64,000 nt of DNA from Nematopogon swammerdamellus (GCA_946902875.1 OX336345.1:18693395-18757394), one strand, 5' to 3'. Counted from the stretch's first letter, positions 10,116 to 21,034 are shown. Numbers and translations: made by a program. Notes: generated by a model not told the origin, from the sequence alone.

Positions 10116-11400
10116 CCTCGCGCGGTACAGTTTAATTCTACCACCTAATAGAGAGCAAGGTGAGAGAACTAAAATTTTACACCGGTTCCAAGCACAGAGT
10201 AAATAGCAAACAGTACTGAATTATTTTGTAATATCGTACCTTCCCGGCCGCCAGCATTGTACTTATAAGAACTTCGGCCCAGTCCGTGAATAAATAATAT
10301 TGAAGAGAAAGCCGAACGAAATTGTGTCGACTCATTCACGATTGGTAGTCGGTAGCTTCTTATCAACTATTTCGCCATCTTGATAGGTACGAAGAACTTA
10401 AAACTATAGAGTTACTACATCTCTTACATTGCAAACAATTTGTTCAAAAGAAAAAGAAATGAATCAAAACCATTTGCTCGGTCAATAGGTTCAAAATTAT
10501 CGGAAATGTCAGGAGTGCCTAACTGCGAAACATTCCTCAGGCAACGGATAGCCCTTGGCTATCCAGCGTGGAAATGCAGCGAGTGTTTTAGGTACCCTTC
10601 GCGGTAATTTCGGGGACAGGTTAAACGAGATTTTTTATACATTATAGTATTTAGTTAATTGTCTATTATGTAATGTTTTTTTTTGCTGTTGAATAAATAA
10701 ATTCATCCTCTTCTCATTTGTTCAACATCAACGTCAATTTTTAGTAAGTAGCTCGACCTTACGAGATTTTTACGAACCAACTGCCAAATGAAACCTCTGG
10801 TAAAACTTGGTAATCTATACATGCACACAATTCACATCAGACGCACGCACAAACACGCGTGTTTATAAAGATAAGTTTGGCATCTGTGTTTGGCATATTA
10901 ATTGCATATACCGGATGCATGTGGTTTCATGCGCTGAAGACCTGTCCCGACCTGTCTGCTTATTCTCTACTGGTGATTATCGCGAAAATATCTATAGCCG
11001 CAGCTCTGTCTCACCAGAGGCATTGAGAAGCCCCTTGGAACGAGTGAGACGGGACATAAGAAATTGATAGTAACGATCAATTACTAACAAGAGAATAGCC
11101 CCGCTGGACTAGAGAGGGAGAGGTGCTATCTATCCACGCCCATGAGAGATAGCCCCAGCATAAGCGCTGACTTTTCTTTCACTTGCTCGATCAGATGATG
11201 CCTGTTCTGTTATTTGGAATTCTTTGCTATCCAATAGTTAGTGCCGAACTAGACTTGAATAGTCGTCTGATCGAATCTCTTCAACGAGCGCGCGAACGTC
11301 GTGAAAATAGACGACTAACGATTTTAATTCTATAGACACATGGCAGACGACATCTCAGCTGCGTTCTAGCGACCTGCCGCGCACCGTAGCAGTTGGAGCT
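10116..11400. other. Unassigned DNA
   Basis: No protein family, repeat or RNA gene was recognised. Short open frames lack motifs. Confidence 0.45.
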
Positions 11401-11402
11401 CG

Positions 11403-11501
11403 AGGCACCTAGTTCACCACTCGGTTCACCAAGGTGTTATGGGCTCACATCACGGATGTAGTAGGTGACGTATCCAACCGTGTCAGTTTCCATTAAAAAA
11501 A
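11403..11501 (+). mobile_element. SINE-A 3' fragment
   Basis: 'ggcacctagttcaccactcg' then 'ggtgttatgggctcacatca' and 'accgtgtcagtttccatt', with an A tail. It has a small internal duplication ('ggttcacc'). Confidence 0.7.
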
Positions 11502-11900
11502 ACGTGGTAAACATAGTCAGGTCAGGTTACATGGTTGGTAGTAGTGTTAGTTTTTATAGCCTGATGATGACTTAGATTTCGATAGCCTGATGTGAAAAAT
11601 TTCCGCTAATGGTTTTCACGACGTAATAGGCAGTGCCAGTGCAAAGCCGAACAATTAAAAACCTAAAGATAAGCTCAAACAATGCCTCAATATCGGCATA
11701 ATAATTGCACAATCAAACGCAGACATAGTGCGGGGGCTACATTTGTTGTATGTTTATTGTATGGTCGGCTCGGACGCAGGCAGGGTCGTCGGCTCAAAAC
11801 TTGCATTGCGCACACACACACACACACACACATTGTTCGTTGCAATGCAATGCAACTATGTCAAACGCTTGCTTACTCATAGTTCAGGTGGAGTCTACAA
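11502..11900. other. Unassigned DNA with a (CA)n microsatellite
   Basis: A (CA) run lies at about 11811-11831. Nothing else was identified. Confidence 0.5.
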
Positions 11901-11906
11901 AGGGTC

Positions 11907-12060
11907 TACCTAAGGTGTCTGACGACGCCCGTGGACATCGGTCGTATGCGGGGGTTGCGAATGCCATGTCAGCCTGGCAGGTGCCTATTCACTCCACTCT
12001 TGAAGGACTCGAGAATATCCTTGGGGGGGGAATAGGTATATTCTGGCACATGTAAGAATG
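11907..12060 (-). mobile_element. LINE C-terminal fragment
   Basis: Plus strand reads 'aggtgtctgacgacgcccgt', 'gttgcgaatgccatgtcagc' and 'ctggcaggtgcctattcact'. It is the same family as 42790-43040 and 33295-33510. Confidence 0.6.
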
Positions 12061-12589
12061 GTTACAGGTTAGTTTGGCCAGAGATTGGAAGACTCGATTA
12101 CGCGCGTGGACTCAAAACGGTTATGTACGTCTGTTGTTTTTTAATTATTTATTCATCATCGGCATAACGAATCCGAGTGCATATCATACATAACTCAGCG
12201 AGGAAGACCTGGCAAGAAACTTCGCTGGACATTTTTTTATGTCCACTCGAGTGTCCACTTAATCTATATACACTGCCTACACGGTACCTACGTGTTATCA
12301 TTATTCTCTCGTCAAAAGTAAGTATGTATAAATTCAGTTCGTTTTACGAAAAACACGATTCATGTTCATTGCAATTGCATTCCTTCATGACAAATGCAAA
12401 AATGTATGGCAAATACAATAATTTATTTTCCATAACCTAATACCGTTGCAAGTAACACGTTGCCAATTTGAGGAGGCCAATTAGCACAAACAGCACCCAT
12501 TCACGAATAAGTGAAGACATTCAGTAATGTTCCTTGGTTTCACACTCGATTGTTTATCACTTCGCACACGTGGTTTGTCGCGCTCTGCT
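12061..12589. other. Unassigned DNA
   Basis: AT-rich with no recognised feature. Confidence 0.4.
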
Positions 12590-12755
12590 AAATCACTGGA
12601 AGCGTGTGAACGCGCCATTGCGAGAGCGGCGCGCCGCGCGGCGCGTGCGAGGCGAGGGTCGTCGCGCGCTGGTGCGGGGAGAAAGGGGCGGGAGAGGGGA
12701 TATAAGCGCAGCAGCGCAACACTCGCCCGATCTATAAATAGCTATAAATAGCGCT
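12590..12755 (+). promoter_or_regulatory. GC island with TATA-like boxes
   Basis: A gcgcgccgcgcggcgcg-rich block runs into 'gaggggatataagcgcagca' and then 'tctataaatagctataaat'. The arrangement resembles a TATA promoter pointing right. No coding exon was found downstream, so the call is tentative. Confidence 0.3.
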
Positions 12756-12879
12756 CAGGCGCATCCAATGCGTTCTCCCGCGGAGATAGTGGGCATTCTT
12801 GGCTGCTGCTCCGCTGCTCTGGGAACTCTCGAATTTGTAAGATAAACCTTAATGCAGTTCGTCCCCGACACAGATGCTG

Positions 12880-13322
12880 TTTTTATAAAAAAACGGCCAC
12901 GTGCGAGTCGAACTCGCGCACCGAGGGTTCCTTATCGCCATGTCATGGTTAGCGCCACTAACGCCATCTATGGCGTGTTATGAAATTCTTCATATTAGTT
13001 AAATGTCATGATTAGTTAAATTAAAATGCTTCAAACTCTATTCGGTAGTTCCACAGAAAACTCTTTGGGTAGTTCTATGGGAGACCCCGTGAATTTTTAA
13101 CTTTTTCTTATTTTTATTATTTGTTGTTATATCGGCCATAATAACTATTAAATAACACATATATTCTGTGAAAATTTCAACGGGCTATCTATTATTACTA
13201 TTACGGTTCAAGAGATACAGCCCTCGGACAGACAGACAGACGGACGGACGGGCGGACGGACGGACGGACGGACGGACGGACGGACGGACGGACGGACGGA
13301 CGGACGGACGGACGGACGGACG

Positions 13323-13365
<43 letters not shown>

Positions 13366-13425
13366 GGCGTAGGTTTAGTAATAGGGTCCCGTGCCCGTAC
13401 CGAATACGGAACCCTAAAAACAATG
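12880..13425 (+). mobile_element. Short interspersed repeat with GACG/GACA microsatellite (G element)
   Basis: Begins 'aacggccacgtgcgagtcga', runs through 'acgccatctatggcgtgtta' and 'ggttcaagagatacagccct', then a long microsatellite, and ends 'ggcgtaggtttagtaatagg' and 'cggaaccctaaaaac'. Other copies: 17500-18212, 28236-28648, 28692-29080 and 43768-46056. It is non-coding; the class is uncertain. Confidence 0.75.
13226..13366. repeat. (GACG)n/(GACA)n microsatellite
   Basis: About 140 bp of GACA, then GGAC/GACG units, then GACA. It is the expanded internal array of the G element. Frames through it give only repeats such as TDGR or RPSV. Confidence 0.95.
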
Positions 13426-13618
13426 TACATAAGCAGATGTGTTCCCCATTGTAGGCATCAAGAGATAGGAGTGAGTGTGCCTAGAGCATTGACCTTGGTC
13501 TGCTATTATTGGCAAAATGTATATCGACAGCCTCAAATTTAATTTCACCTTCATATCTAAATAAAAAATTGTGTGTGTGTGTGACAGAGAAATGGTTACT
13601 TTCACAGATCTCTCAATC

Positions 13619-13700
13619 CCTACATACATACATACTATCATGTAATAAGCTGATCCCGACCATAAGCAGAGTAATCTGTGTTATACTGCAAGTTCTCGAG
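13619..13700 (-). mobile_element. LINE 3'-end module with (ATGT)-type tail
   Basis: Plus strand shows 'tacatacatacatactatc', then 'gatcccgaccataagcagag' and 'taatctgtgttatactgcaa'. This is the reverse of the LINE 3' end at 14430-14530. Its first hairpin is decayed. Confidence 0.5.
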
Positions 13701-13804
13701 GAAATGCTCACAATAACGAACATCAAGGTTTCAAATTAGGTATTATTAGGGCAGGATAATATAGCTAAGCTATACTTATGTAAATTGTTTGGTACTGCTG
13801 TAAT

Positions 13805-14062
13805 ACAGAAATCTATTGTTTTTTGTTTTTTTTTGTTTTTTTTTTGTTTTTTTTTTTATGGAATTTGACACGGTTGGCTACATCACCTACAACGTCCGTG
13901 ATGTTAGCCCATAACACCGGGTGAACTAGGTGCCATGTCAGTGCTTCGTGCCGGCTACACTGAACTGGCCGGAAAACACAAACTATTTACATAGCCGTTT
14001 TGACCGACGTTTCATTCAGTGCGGTGGTACCAACCCGGGCGGGTTAAACCCTACCACCAAGT
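13805..14062 (-). mobile_element. SINE-A, 5' truncated
   Basis: A T-rich tail at 13818-13857 is followed by 'atggaatttgacacggttgg', 'cataacaccgggtgaactag', 'aaacacaaactatttacata' and 'ggtggtaccaacccgggcgg'. It covers core and 3' end, not the Pol III head. Confidence 0.8.
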
Positions 14063-14149
14063 AAGATAGGTACATCACTAATGTTCAATGTGTGTGCTTG
14101 ATTATAATAATTCGAGAACGACTGAACCAACCGATTTAGATGCGCGATG

Positions 14150-14530
14150 AGCAGGGTTACCAGGTGTAAATGTTTACCGTGGACAGTCCATGTTGTGTGG
14201 GGCCGGTACTTAAAAAGAATAGCCCCACTGCATCTCTCCCCGTGCATGTCGTAAAAGGCGACTAAGGGATAAGGACAAGATTACGTGCTAAAGGGCGACA
14301 GGCTCGCCACCTCTCACCTTGGCACAGTACTTCCACCGAGTCATGCAGCAGGTGGGTCTTCGTGCCTTACTTGCTGCTTGATCGATTGAATCTTGTTCGA
14401 ATACTTTGCGAAACGTGGTGGTCGGTGTTGTGCTGTAATTTACCAGAGTTCTTGCAGCACAACACCGATTACTCTGCTTACCCCGATTGTCGGGATTCAG
14501 CGTGTGTGATATGTATGTATGTAGTCCATG
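14150..14530 (+). mobile_element. LINE 3' UTR with double hairpin and (ATGT)n tail
   Basis: Contains 'ctctccccgtgcatgtcgta' and 'aaaggcgactaagggataag', then 'cggtgttgtgctgtaa' facing 'ttgcagcacaacaccg', then 'accccgattgtcgggatt' and a 'gatatgtatgtatgta' tail. The tandem-word tail suggests a CR1-like LINE end. The stem-loops are at 14424-14470 and 14479-14498. Confidence 0.6.
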
Positions 14531-14595
14531 TTTTCGATGTTCTGTCGACGGTAAAAAATATAAGCAATGTGGACTATGAACTTTACTGTTCTTGT

Positions 14596-14763
14596 CGTTT
14601 AATTTTGAGTAGGAAGCAATAATTACTGTAATTATTGCAGGTGATTTAAAATAGATAACACATGACACACATACACGCACGTTTAATTTTGAGTAGGAAG
14701 CAATAATTACTATAATTATTGCAGGTGATTTAAAATAGATAACACATGACACACATACACGCA
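14596..14763. repeat. 84-bp tandem duplication with internal palindrome
   Basis: Two adjacent copies, each starting 'cgtttaattttgagtagg' and ending 'acacacatacacgcac'. Each contains 'gcaataattac' facing 'gtaattattgc'. They differ at few positions (for example actgta versus actata). Confidence 0.9.
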
Positions 14764-14930
14764 CCCTCGCACGCACGCGAGCACGCACACACACACTATA
14801 TAGGTTAAGAAAATAAATGCTTAAAAATAATTAAAATACTAAGTCTTTTAATAAAGTTAAGTGATTTTAATAAAGGCCCCCAAAAAAATCTAAGTAATTT
14901 TTTCGAAAAAATCTAACCCGAAAAATCTAA
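14764..14930. other. Unassigned AT-rich DNA
   Basis: A short ACAC/GCAC-rich piece then AT-rich sequence; nothing assigned. Confidence 0.4.
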
Positions 14931-15035
14931 TCTGTCAGGACGGCATGGCATTCGCGACCCCCGCATTCGACCGAATGTCCATGGGCGTTGTTAGACACCT
15001 TATGGGTGGCGCCACATGTCGCCATTTTTCGCCTA
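14930..15035 (+). mobile_element. LINE C-terminal fragment
   Basis: 'ctgtcaggacggcatggcat', 'tcgcgacccccgcattcgac' and 'gaatgtccatgggcgttgtt' match the reverse complement of 42820-42890. Confidence 0.6.
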
Positions 15036-15310
15036 TCTATGTGATCCGACTATGTGGATGGTTTTAATGAGTAGCTTTGTCAACAAGCATCCTAAACGCG
15101 CAAAATCTGCAACGACCCTTCGCATTTAGCTCGGGAACTACTCAAATAATTTAGCTCGAGAGCTACTCACACTCAATCAATTCACACAACTCAGTGGTTT
15201 CACTTTCTGCCACATCTAAAGGATGTTTGGTTACAGCGAAGCCGCGGAAATATCAACCGTCGTCGTCGTCGTCGAATGTTTCAGGCAGAGTACGGGCGCG
15301 CATCCTTATA
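15036..15310. other. Unassigned DNA
   Basis: Contains a short 'cgtcgtcgtcgtcg' run near 15262. No gene was recognised. Confidence 0.4.
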
Positions 15311-15536
15311 TCCTTCCTTCCTTTTTTACCTATAATAAAATCCAACGTCTGCTTTCTGTCTGTCTGTCTGTCCGCTTATAACTCGAGAACCACTGAACCG
15401 ATTTTAATAAAACAAAATTCTACGGATAGCTTGATTCTTCCCATCAACTATAGGCTACTTACTATCACGCTAAATAGCTTATGAGGTTAGCAGTGAAGTG
15501 AAATATGAGAGCGGGCGGAGCCGCGGGCACAGCTTG
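15311..15536 (+). mobile_element. Lep1-like short Helitron (CTTG variant)
   Basis: Starts TCCTTCCTTCC after A and ends 'gcgggcacagcttg' before T. The interior is nearly identical to 6988-7209. Confidence 0.8.
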
Positions 15537-15838
15537 TATTATATACGAACGAGTACTTGCTTACTGACAAGATATTTTCCTCTTACTCAACGGATGTCGT
15601 AACATCAAGCTAACGATCGGTAGCACTCGGCAAGGTCAACTGACTGATCATCTGATACGGAGCGAGTTGAAGTACTTCGAGCAGCCGCAACAAACAAGAA
15701 TTCGTTATGTGTGAGACTTGGGTACCTTTAGACCAGGGTTTCATTTTGTTTCATTTCTGCTCGTAGCAATTTGAGCGGAGTTTTAACAATTTATTTCGGT
15801 TTGCAGATTTCACTTCTCCCTTCTTACCTTACTTTACT
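15537..15838. other. Unassigned DNA
   Basis: No feature recognised. Confidence 0.4.
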
Positions 15839-15839
15839 A

Positions 15840-15995
15840 GGTCAGCCAGTCAGTCAGCGTGTAGGCGTCCACTGCTTGACATACGCCTCTCCAATTTTCC
15901 TCCAGTCCTCCCGGCCTTCATCACGCCTTCATCCGTACGGACGGAACCACTGCTTTCCGCCGACGCCGACTTGATGTCGTCGCTCCACCTGGAAA
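15840..15995 (-). mobile_element. RTE-like LINE 3' coding fragment
   Basis: 'gtgtaggcgtccactgcttg', 'acatacgcctctccaatttt', 'cggaaccactgctttccgcc' and 'acttgatgtcgtcgctccac' mirror the LINE end at 63420-63550. Confidence 0.7.
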
Positions 15996-16004
15996 TCCTT
16001 ACTA

Positions 16005-16172
16005 GTTGATCCCGGGTTGATACCACCGCACTGAATGAAAACTCAGTTACATATGTAGTTCGTGTTTTCCGTTCAGTTCAATGTAGCCGACACGACCAAA
16101 AGGGAAGCACTGACATGACACCTAGTTCACTAAGTTGTTTTGGGCTAACATCACGGATGTTGCAGGTGATGT
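16005..16172 (+). mobile_element. SINE-A, both ends truncated
   Basis: 'ggttgataccaccgcactga', 'gtgttttccgttcagttcaa', 'gggaagcactgacatgacac' and 'cggatgttgcaggtgatgtg'. The last part of the tail is missing. Confidence 0.75.
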
Positions 16173-16184
16173 GTAAGTATTTAT

Positions 16185-16400
16185 GTAGTATTCGTTTGTA
16201 GTTTATCTATCATACATATTTCTTTACAGTCTAATTAATTACTAATACATTGCCACAAACTATTCTTGTTCGCCTGCATGCACTTCTCCCACATTCCAAA
16301 GGTTAGTTAGAATAGAATGCCTCTCGGCATTAAGCTCGCCTATTGTGTGCCTAATTTGTATAAATTGGTGTTCAATAAATAATATAAACATAAATAATAA
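16185..16400 (+). mobile_element. LINE 3' UTR with AATAAA
   Basis: 'ccaaaggttagttagaatag', 'cggcattaagctcgcctatt' and 'aaattggtgttcaataaata'. A close copy is at 48985-49140. No coding part remains. Confidence 0.6.
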
Positions 16401-16605
16401 CATGTATCTACGCACGCAATCTTGTCAGATAAAAAAAATTAAAAATAAATTCATCTTACGTGTAATACTCGTACAATACATATTAGAAAATATTTATTAA
16501 TACCATAGTCATTAAAATGTTATTGTAAGCATATAGTAGCGACTCCGTTTCAGCTGCCTACAGGCACCTACAGGCAAGCCAGCCAACCAAGCGGGCATTT
16601 CTTTT
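16401..16605. other. Unassigned AT-rich DNA
   Basis: Nothing recognised. Confidence 0.4.
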
Positions 16606-16965
16606 ATTTATTAACCGACTTCAAAAAAAGGAGGAGGTTCTCAATTCGACTGTATTTTTTTTGTTTTTTTTTATGTTTGTTACCTCAGAACTTTCGACTG
16701 GGTGAACCGATTTTGAAAATTCATTTTTTTATTTGAAAGCTGGTGCTTCCCGTGTGGTCCCATTTTAATTTGGTCAAGATCGGATTGGAAAGTGAAATAA
16801 AAAGATATTTAAAAACATATAAAAGAAGCCTTCAAAAATGTATGAAATAAAAAAAAATCTAACCCTAGAGTTGAAGGCGGTGCTTAAAGCAAGCAAAAAT
16901 CACCGACGAGGGTTCGATTTTTTTTTATTTCATCCATTTTTGAAGGCGGTTTTCATATTTTTTTT
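16606..16965 (+). mobile_element. Interspersed repeat starting ttaaccgacttc
   Basis: Starts 'ttaaccgacttcaaaaaaag', then 'gaggaggttctcaattcgac', 'ttcgactgggtgaaccgatt' and 'gtgcttcccgtgtggtccca'. A second copy lies reversed at 59815-60168. The 3' third carries an inverted repeat whose arms are 'cttcaaaaatgtatgaaat' (16830) and 'atttcatccatttttgaag' (to 16945). The class is unknown. Confidence 0.65.
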
Positions 16966-17011
16966 ATGGATCCTGCCTGACACGATTGGCTAAGTGGCAG
17001 GTGATTTGATA

Positions 17012-17055
17012 CATCCAGTGAGCTGATAGGTATGTACATATTAGCTCACTGGATA
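17012..17055. repeat. 14-bp inverted repeat
   Basis: 'atccagtgagct' faces 'agctcactggat' across a loop of about 20 nt. Confidence 0.8.
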
Positions 17056-17281
17056 CACCTGTGTGGTCGTCGCCCTATTACTCCATCTCTACCGAAAACT
17101 ATTTATCTTGTGAGTGCTTACGCTGGTCGTGTATCTTAAATGTGAATTACCTACTACGCTTGATTAATTGTATACTGGCAATTTTTCAACCTTCATTTGC
17201 GGGCACCTGCCAAACCAGTTTAGCTAGACAACGAACATTGTACATACAACGTGTACATACCATGCACGGAATGTACGTACT
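17056..17281. other. Unassigned DNA
   Basis: No feature recognised. A reading frame from 17061 through the next hairpin has no family resemblance. Confidence 0.35.
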
Positions 17282-17428
17282 TATAATGCGCGGGACGGAT
17301 CTCGGCGTGTCGTCGCCGCAGCGGGCGACCCGCCACGCGAATACACTATACAAGTACGGTGCGGGTGCGAGGAAGAACACTGACGAACCGCTGCGGCGGC
17401 GACACGCCGAGATCCGCTCCGCGCATTA
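17282..17428. repeat. GC-rich hairpin with arms of about 40 bp
   Basis: Left arm 'gatctcggcgtgtcgtcgcc' extended by 'gcagcg'; right arm 'cgctgcgg' + 'cggcgacacgccgagatc'. Outer parts also pair (taatgcgcgg / ccgcgcatta-like). The loop is about 66 nt. It stands out from its AT-rich surroundings. Confidence 0.85.
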
Positions 17429-17499
17429 CGCATACTGACAAGACAATGAGCAACGTACAATAAAATAATGTTTACCTTATAAATAACTTCTTTTATTTG

Positions 17500-18212
17500 T
17501 AGTGTTCCGTATCCGTACGGGATCTTATTACTAAGCCTACGCCGCGCCGCGCCCCCGCCGCCGCCTATCCGCCCGTCTGTCTTATCTTTAAAGGGCTGTA
17601 TCTGTCTGTTGAACCCTAAACATCGATGTGGTAATACATAGGTAGAGAGCGTTTCAACTAAATCTTCCCTTCGCCGTTATGTTGGATCCACTGATAGTGT
17701 CATTGTCAGTGCTTAAATTCGTGTGGCCAGATTGTGAAGATTATATTACCTAATAATGTAATCGGTATTTACCGTATAATAAATACGGTACATGAGGATA
17801 ATTACGGGTAAATCTGTACCACTGTACACATAGCAACCCTCAAAGCTGTTTTGACAGATAGACAGTGGAGCCAACATAACGGCGAATGGAAGATTTAGTT
17901 GAAACCACGATGTAGGAAACTACATCGTGGTTGAAACGCTCTTTAGCCGATATATTATGTATGTATGACACATAATATGTGTAGGTAACTGTGGTAACAA
18001 ATAATAAAAAAAATTAGGGGTCCCCATACAAGAAACATGTTATTTCAACGTTTTCTTGTTTTTGCTCTGTCGTAAACGCGGTAATATAACACGCAAGCGT
18101 CAAACATAGTGTGATTGATTAAAGTGCAAACTCTAAAGTAAAACAACGAATAAAAACCGGCCAATTACGTGGTGATACGGAACCCTCGGTGCGCGAGTCC
18201 ATCTAGCACTTG
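17500..18212 (-). mobile_element. G element, interrupted by a MITE
   Basis: Starts 'gtgttccgtatccgtacggg' and 'cttattactaagcctacgcc'; resumes after 17942 with 'ggtccccatacaagaaacat' and 'gatacggaaccctcggtgcg'. It is a minus-strand copy of 12880-13425, split by the insert at 17646-17942. Confidence 0.65.
17646..17942. mobile_element. MITE with terminal inverted repeats of about 45 bp
   Basis: Left end 'agagcgtttcaactaaatct' continues 'tcccttcgccgttatgttgg'. The right side carries the reverse complement 'ccaacataacggcgaa' ... 'agatttagttgaaa', then an extra inner hairpin 'accacgatgta'/'tacatcgtggt' before the outer end 'gaaacgctct'. No transposase is present. Confidence 0.75.
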
Positions 18213-18597
18213 GCAGGTTTATTCTTTACACGAGAAACTTCAGCATTGATCATTCAGCTCAGCACAAGGAGATTCAGCAACTCTAATTCCTAATGGTATA
18301 ATGAATTTTACGGATAAGTTACTTCAGTACATTTCCCGTAAAGAATATGAGAACCGTTTAAAGCAATGCCGTTTAGAATTCATGTAATCTTATTTTATTT
18401 TATTACCGATCTATTGTTTGTCTGTTGGTAAAATTTTCTCATTGTTATTCTTTTGGTTAAGGTTTACTTTTCTTTTTTCTTAAATTTTCATGTTATGTTT
18501 CCTAACCCGTAATGAATGTAATCCTTAATCACCATCGTAAGTGGTCATGCTGTGTATAATTTGTATTATTTTATGTAAACCGACATGTGTAGCTGTC
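18213..18597. other. Unassigned DNA
   Basis: AT-rich; nothing recognised. Confidence 0.4.
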
Positions 18598-18730
18598 CTC
18601 CTCCTCCTCGCGAAATCACACTCAGTTAGGTGCAATGCCAGCAGATTTGCGGACTGTTGCTACGTTTGAAGACACCCAGGGTAGAGGATTCGGGAACAGA
18701 AGACAGTTTCACACCCTAGCGGTGCGACAA
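18598..18730 (-). mobile_element. LINE C-terminal fragment (second family)
   Basis: Plus strand 'cagcagatttgcggactgtt', 'ggtagaggattcgggaacag' and 'gtttcacaccctagcggtgc' is the reverse complement of 34215-34375. That piece encodes a VWNCLPASVVPESFNLGV-like LINE end. Confidence 0.6.
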
Positions 18731-19575
18731 AGAAACTGAACTATATAACTTGTGCTTTTGATTTCCTGAAAAAATAAAATAAAACTTTAGAACGGGGGGG
18801 CTGTTACGATACGACTGATGCCGCGCTGTACTAGCTGTCGTTGCCTGTGGGCTTCCTTCTTCTTTCGTCTGATGGCGTCTCTCTCGACTGAAACGCTCCT
18901 GCCAGTGTGTCGTGTACAGTGGATTTTTGAACATCTTAACACACAGATCACTAGATTATTTCGTAATGCGAAACTAGCTGAATAAATTACCTCTGTCTGT
19001 ATGTAACCTTCGGATATCCAAAGTTTCAAGAATCAAATCCGGGTATATGTCGAATTTGATTAATGATCAAGAATTAATGGGGTTCGGAATTTTTTTTGTC
19101 ACAAAAGAACGCACAAATTGACCCCAATTAATTTTCAGTATGTTTCGCCACTTCGTCATCCGTCACTTTTTGTACCGTCACCGTCAGCGCTGTAGGTACC
19201 GCATCTGCTATTTTTGGCAAGCGAAACCTATACTATTGACACCAAAAGCTATTCCAGTTTCACAGCGTGACCATCAGCTTGTATCGAAGTTGCGCCGTGG
19301 TGGCTTGCGAGTTGCGACATCTTGTGGGCGGGAACTAAAAAATGCGGTAACCGACCGGGTACCGTTCGTTCGTGCACGCCTCGCCGACCTACTTCTCGCA
19401 ACGCGTTCCGTTGACTGACGACTGCGCTGGCTGACATCGCTCAAATGCATCGAACGCATCGTACAGGTTGCTTCTCTTCCTCTCAATACGAATAAGACAG
19501 AGAGATGCGTATAGAATATTTTTGTTTGGTGCTCTCGATAACAGTAAAATGAGCGAATGTAATCTAAAGCAGAAA
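18731..19575. other. Unassigned DNA
   Basis: No recognised gene or repeat. Reading frames here are without motifs. Confidence 0.4.
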
Positions 19576-20213
19576 TCACTAATTTTGACGTGATGATGTC
19601 ACGTCTTATAAATTGATGAACACCGGCTGCACGCACGAAGAAGTGTAACGTTCCATCTAAACTTGTGTGTGCAAGCGAGAGCGCGATAGAGACCTGTGTG
19701 TGCAAGCGAGAGCGCGATAGAGAGGCATATACAATAGTAGAAAATACAAAATATATTTCTCCGTCTTTTGCGAGCCTCGAACCCGCGGTCCCTGCCACCA
19801 TCACTGACCAGACGTGTTATCCACGCAGACTATCGACCGTGTACTTATCGCTGCAAATTTTCTCAACAGTATGTGAATTGCATGGAGCGACATCTAGCGT
19901 CCACATCTAGCGTCAATATTAACAGAAATACTTCAGCCAGCGGTATACTTGATTTAGCAGTTAGGTAATTGTTGCAACGTTGAACTTGTAGATGGCGTCA
20001 TGTAAGTTGTTTAAATATAAATTAAACAAAAATTAATAGTCGTTATTTTCTCATATTTTTTATTAGTTATTATCACATCTTTATCATGTACTTAAATTAA
20101 TTTTACATGGTAAATATCCGCCGGAACTGATTTACTTTATGACATCATCACGTAAAACTATCGTCCGTAAACCAACTTTACAGACAACCAATTTTTTTTT
20201 TAAGACATTGTCA
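19576..20213 (+). mobile_element. MITE-like element, copy 1
   Basis: Starts 'ttttgacgtgatgatgtcac', then 'gtcttataaattgatgaaca' and 'ccggctgcacgcacgaagaa'. Ends 'catcacgtaaaactatcgtc', 'cgtaaaccaactttacagac' and 'aaccaatttttttt'. Compared with copy 2 at 20368-20715 it holds about 290 bp extra, including a tRNA-like block. It has no coding capacity. Confidence 0.65.
19768..19850 (-). mobile_element. tRNA-like SINE head (putative)
   Basis: The minus strand carries 'atagtctgcgtgg' (A-box-like) and 'cgggttcgaggctcg' (B-box-like) at Pol III spacing. It lacks a convincing acceptor stem, so it is read as a SINE head inside the MITE-like element. Confidence 0.4.
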
Positions 20214-20367
20214 ATTTAGTGAATATTCATGATTTGAACGCAGTCTTGAATAAATAAAACCGTTTAAAACACATCATAACAAAATATAAAAAACATATAC
20301 ACATATCAGATATTTCAGAAACCGAAAATTTTATAAATTGAATGTAAACTATAGGATTGTCACAGAC

Positions 20368-20715
20368 TAATTTGATTTTGACGTGATGACGTCACGTCTT
20401 ATAAATTGATGAACACCGGCTGCACGCACGAAAAAGTGTCACGTTCCATCTGAGCCTGTGTGTGCAAGCGAGAGCACGTAACAAGCGATAGAGAGGCACA
20501 ATCGGTATAGTCAAAATTACCATGGAAACGTCTTAAGAAGTAAAACTGTCAAGATCAGACAACAGAAGTTTATTGATGGCCAGTCACAAGATGATTAATC
20601 TTTCTACTGGAAATAGAATTAACGATCTTTGCTCTATGTACTACGATTATTCCACGTCATCACGTAAAACTATCGTCCGTAAACCGACTTTACAGACAAC
20701 CAATTTTTTTTCTAT
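20368..20715 (+). mobile_element. MITE-like element, copy 2
   Basis: Starts 'ttttgacgtgatgacgtcac' and ends 'tcgtccgtaaaccgacttta' + 'cagacaaccaatttttttt'. Both ends match copy 1 closely; the interior is shorter. Confidence 0.65.
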
Positions 20716-21034
20716 TGACTTGCACTAAATTATAATATTATATAGGGATGTGGCTGGGAGTGCTGGAAGATTAACTGGTAGATTTTGATAGGCAATGTTA
20801 AGAGATCGAGGAGGAGTTTTGTTGTGTAGAGGACATGATCAGAAATGACTCATTATTTTGATAATTTCTGTCGCGATAATTGATATTGGTTATGAGGTTA
20901 TGATGATATCACTGGTCGCGATATAACTTAACTTAGGCATTAGGTAAAATCAATGCGAATTTTTACCACCATGCAGTATTGTCGATCGAAACGTCCGTGT
21001 TTTTCGTCCATATTATAGCGTAGCACGGACACGA
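20716..21034. other. Unassigned DNA
   Basis: Nothing recognised. Confidence 0.4.

Noticed and set aside
13168..13542. Open frames with TDGR or RPSV repeats
   Set aside because: They are translations of a GACG/GACA microsatellite.
14288..14794. 168-residue minus-strand frame
   Set aside because: It crosses an 84-bp tandem duplication and a LINE 3' UTR; the repeated peptide reflects the duplication.
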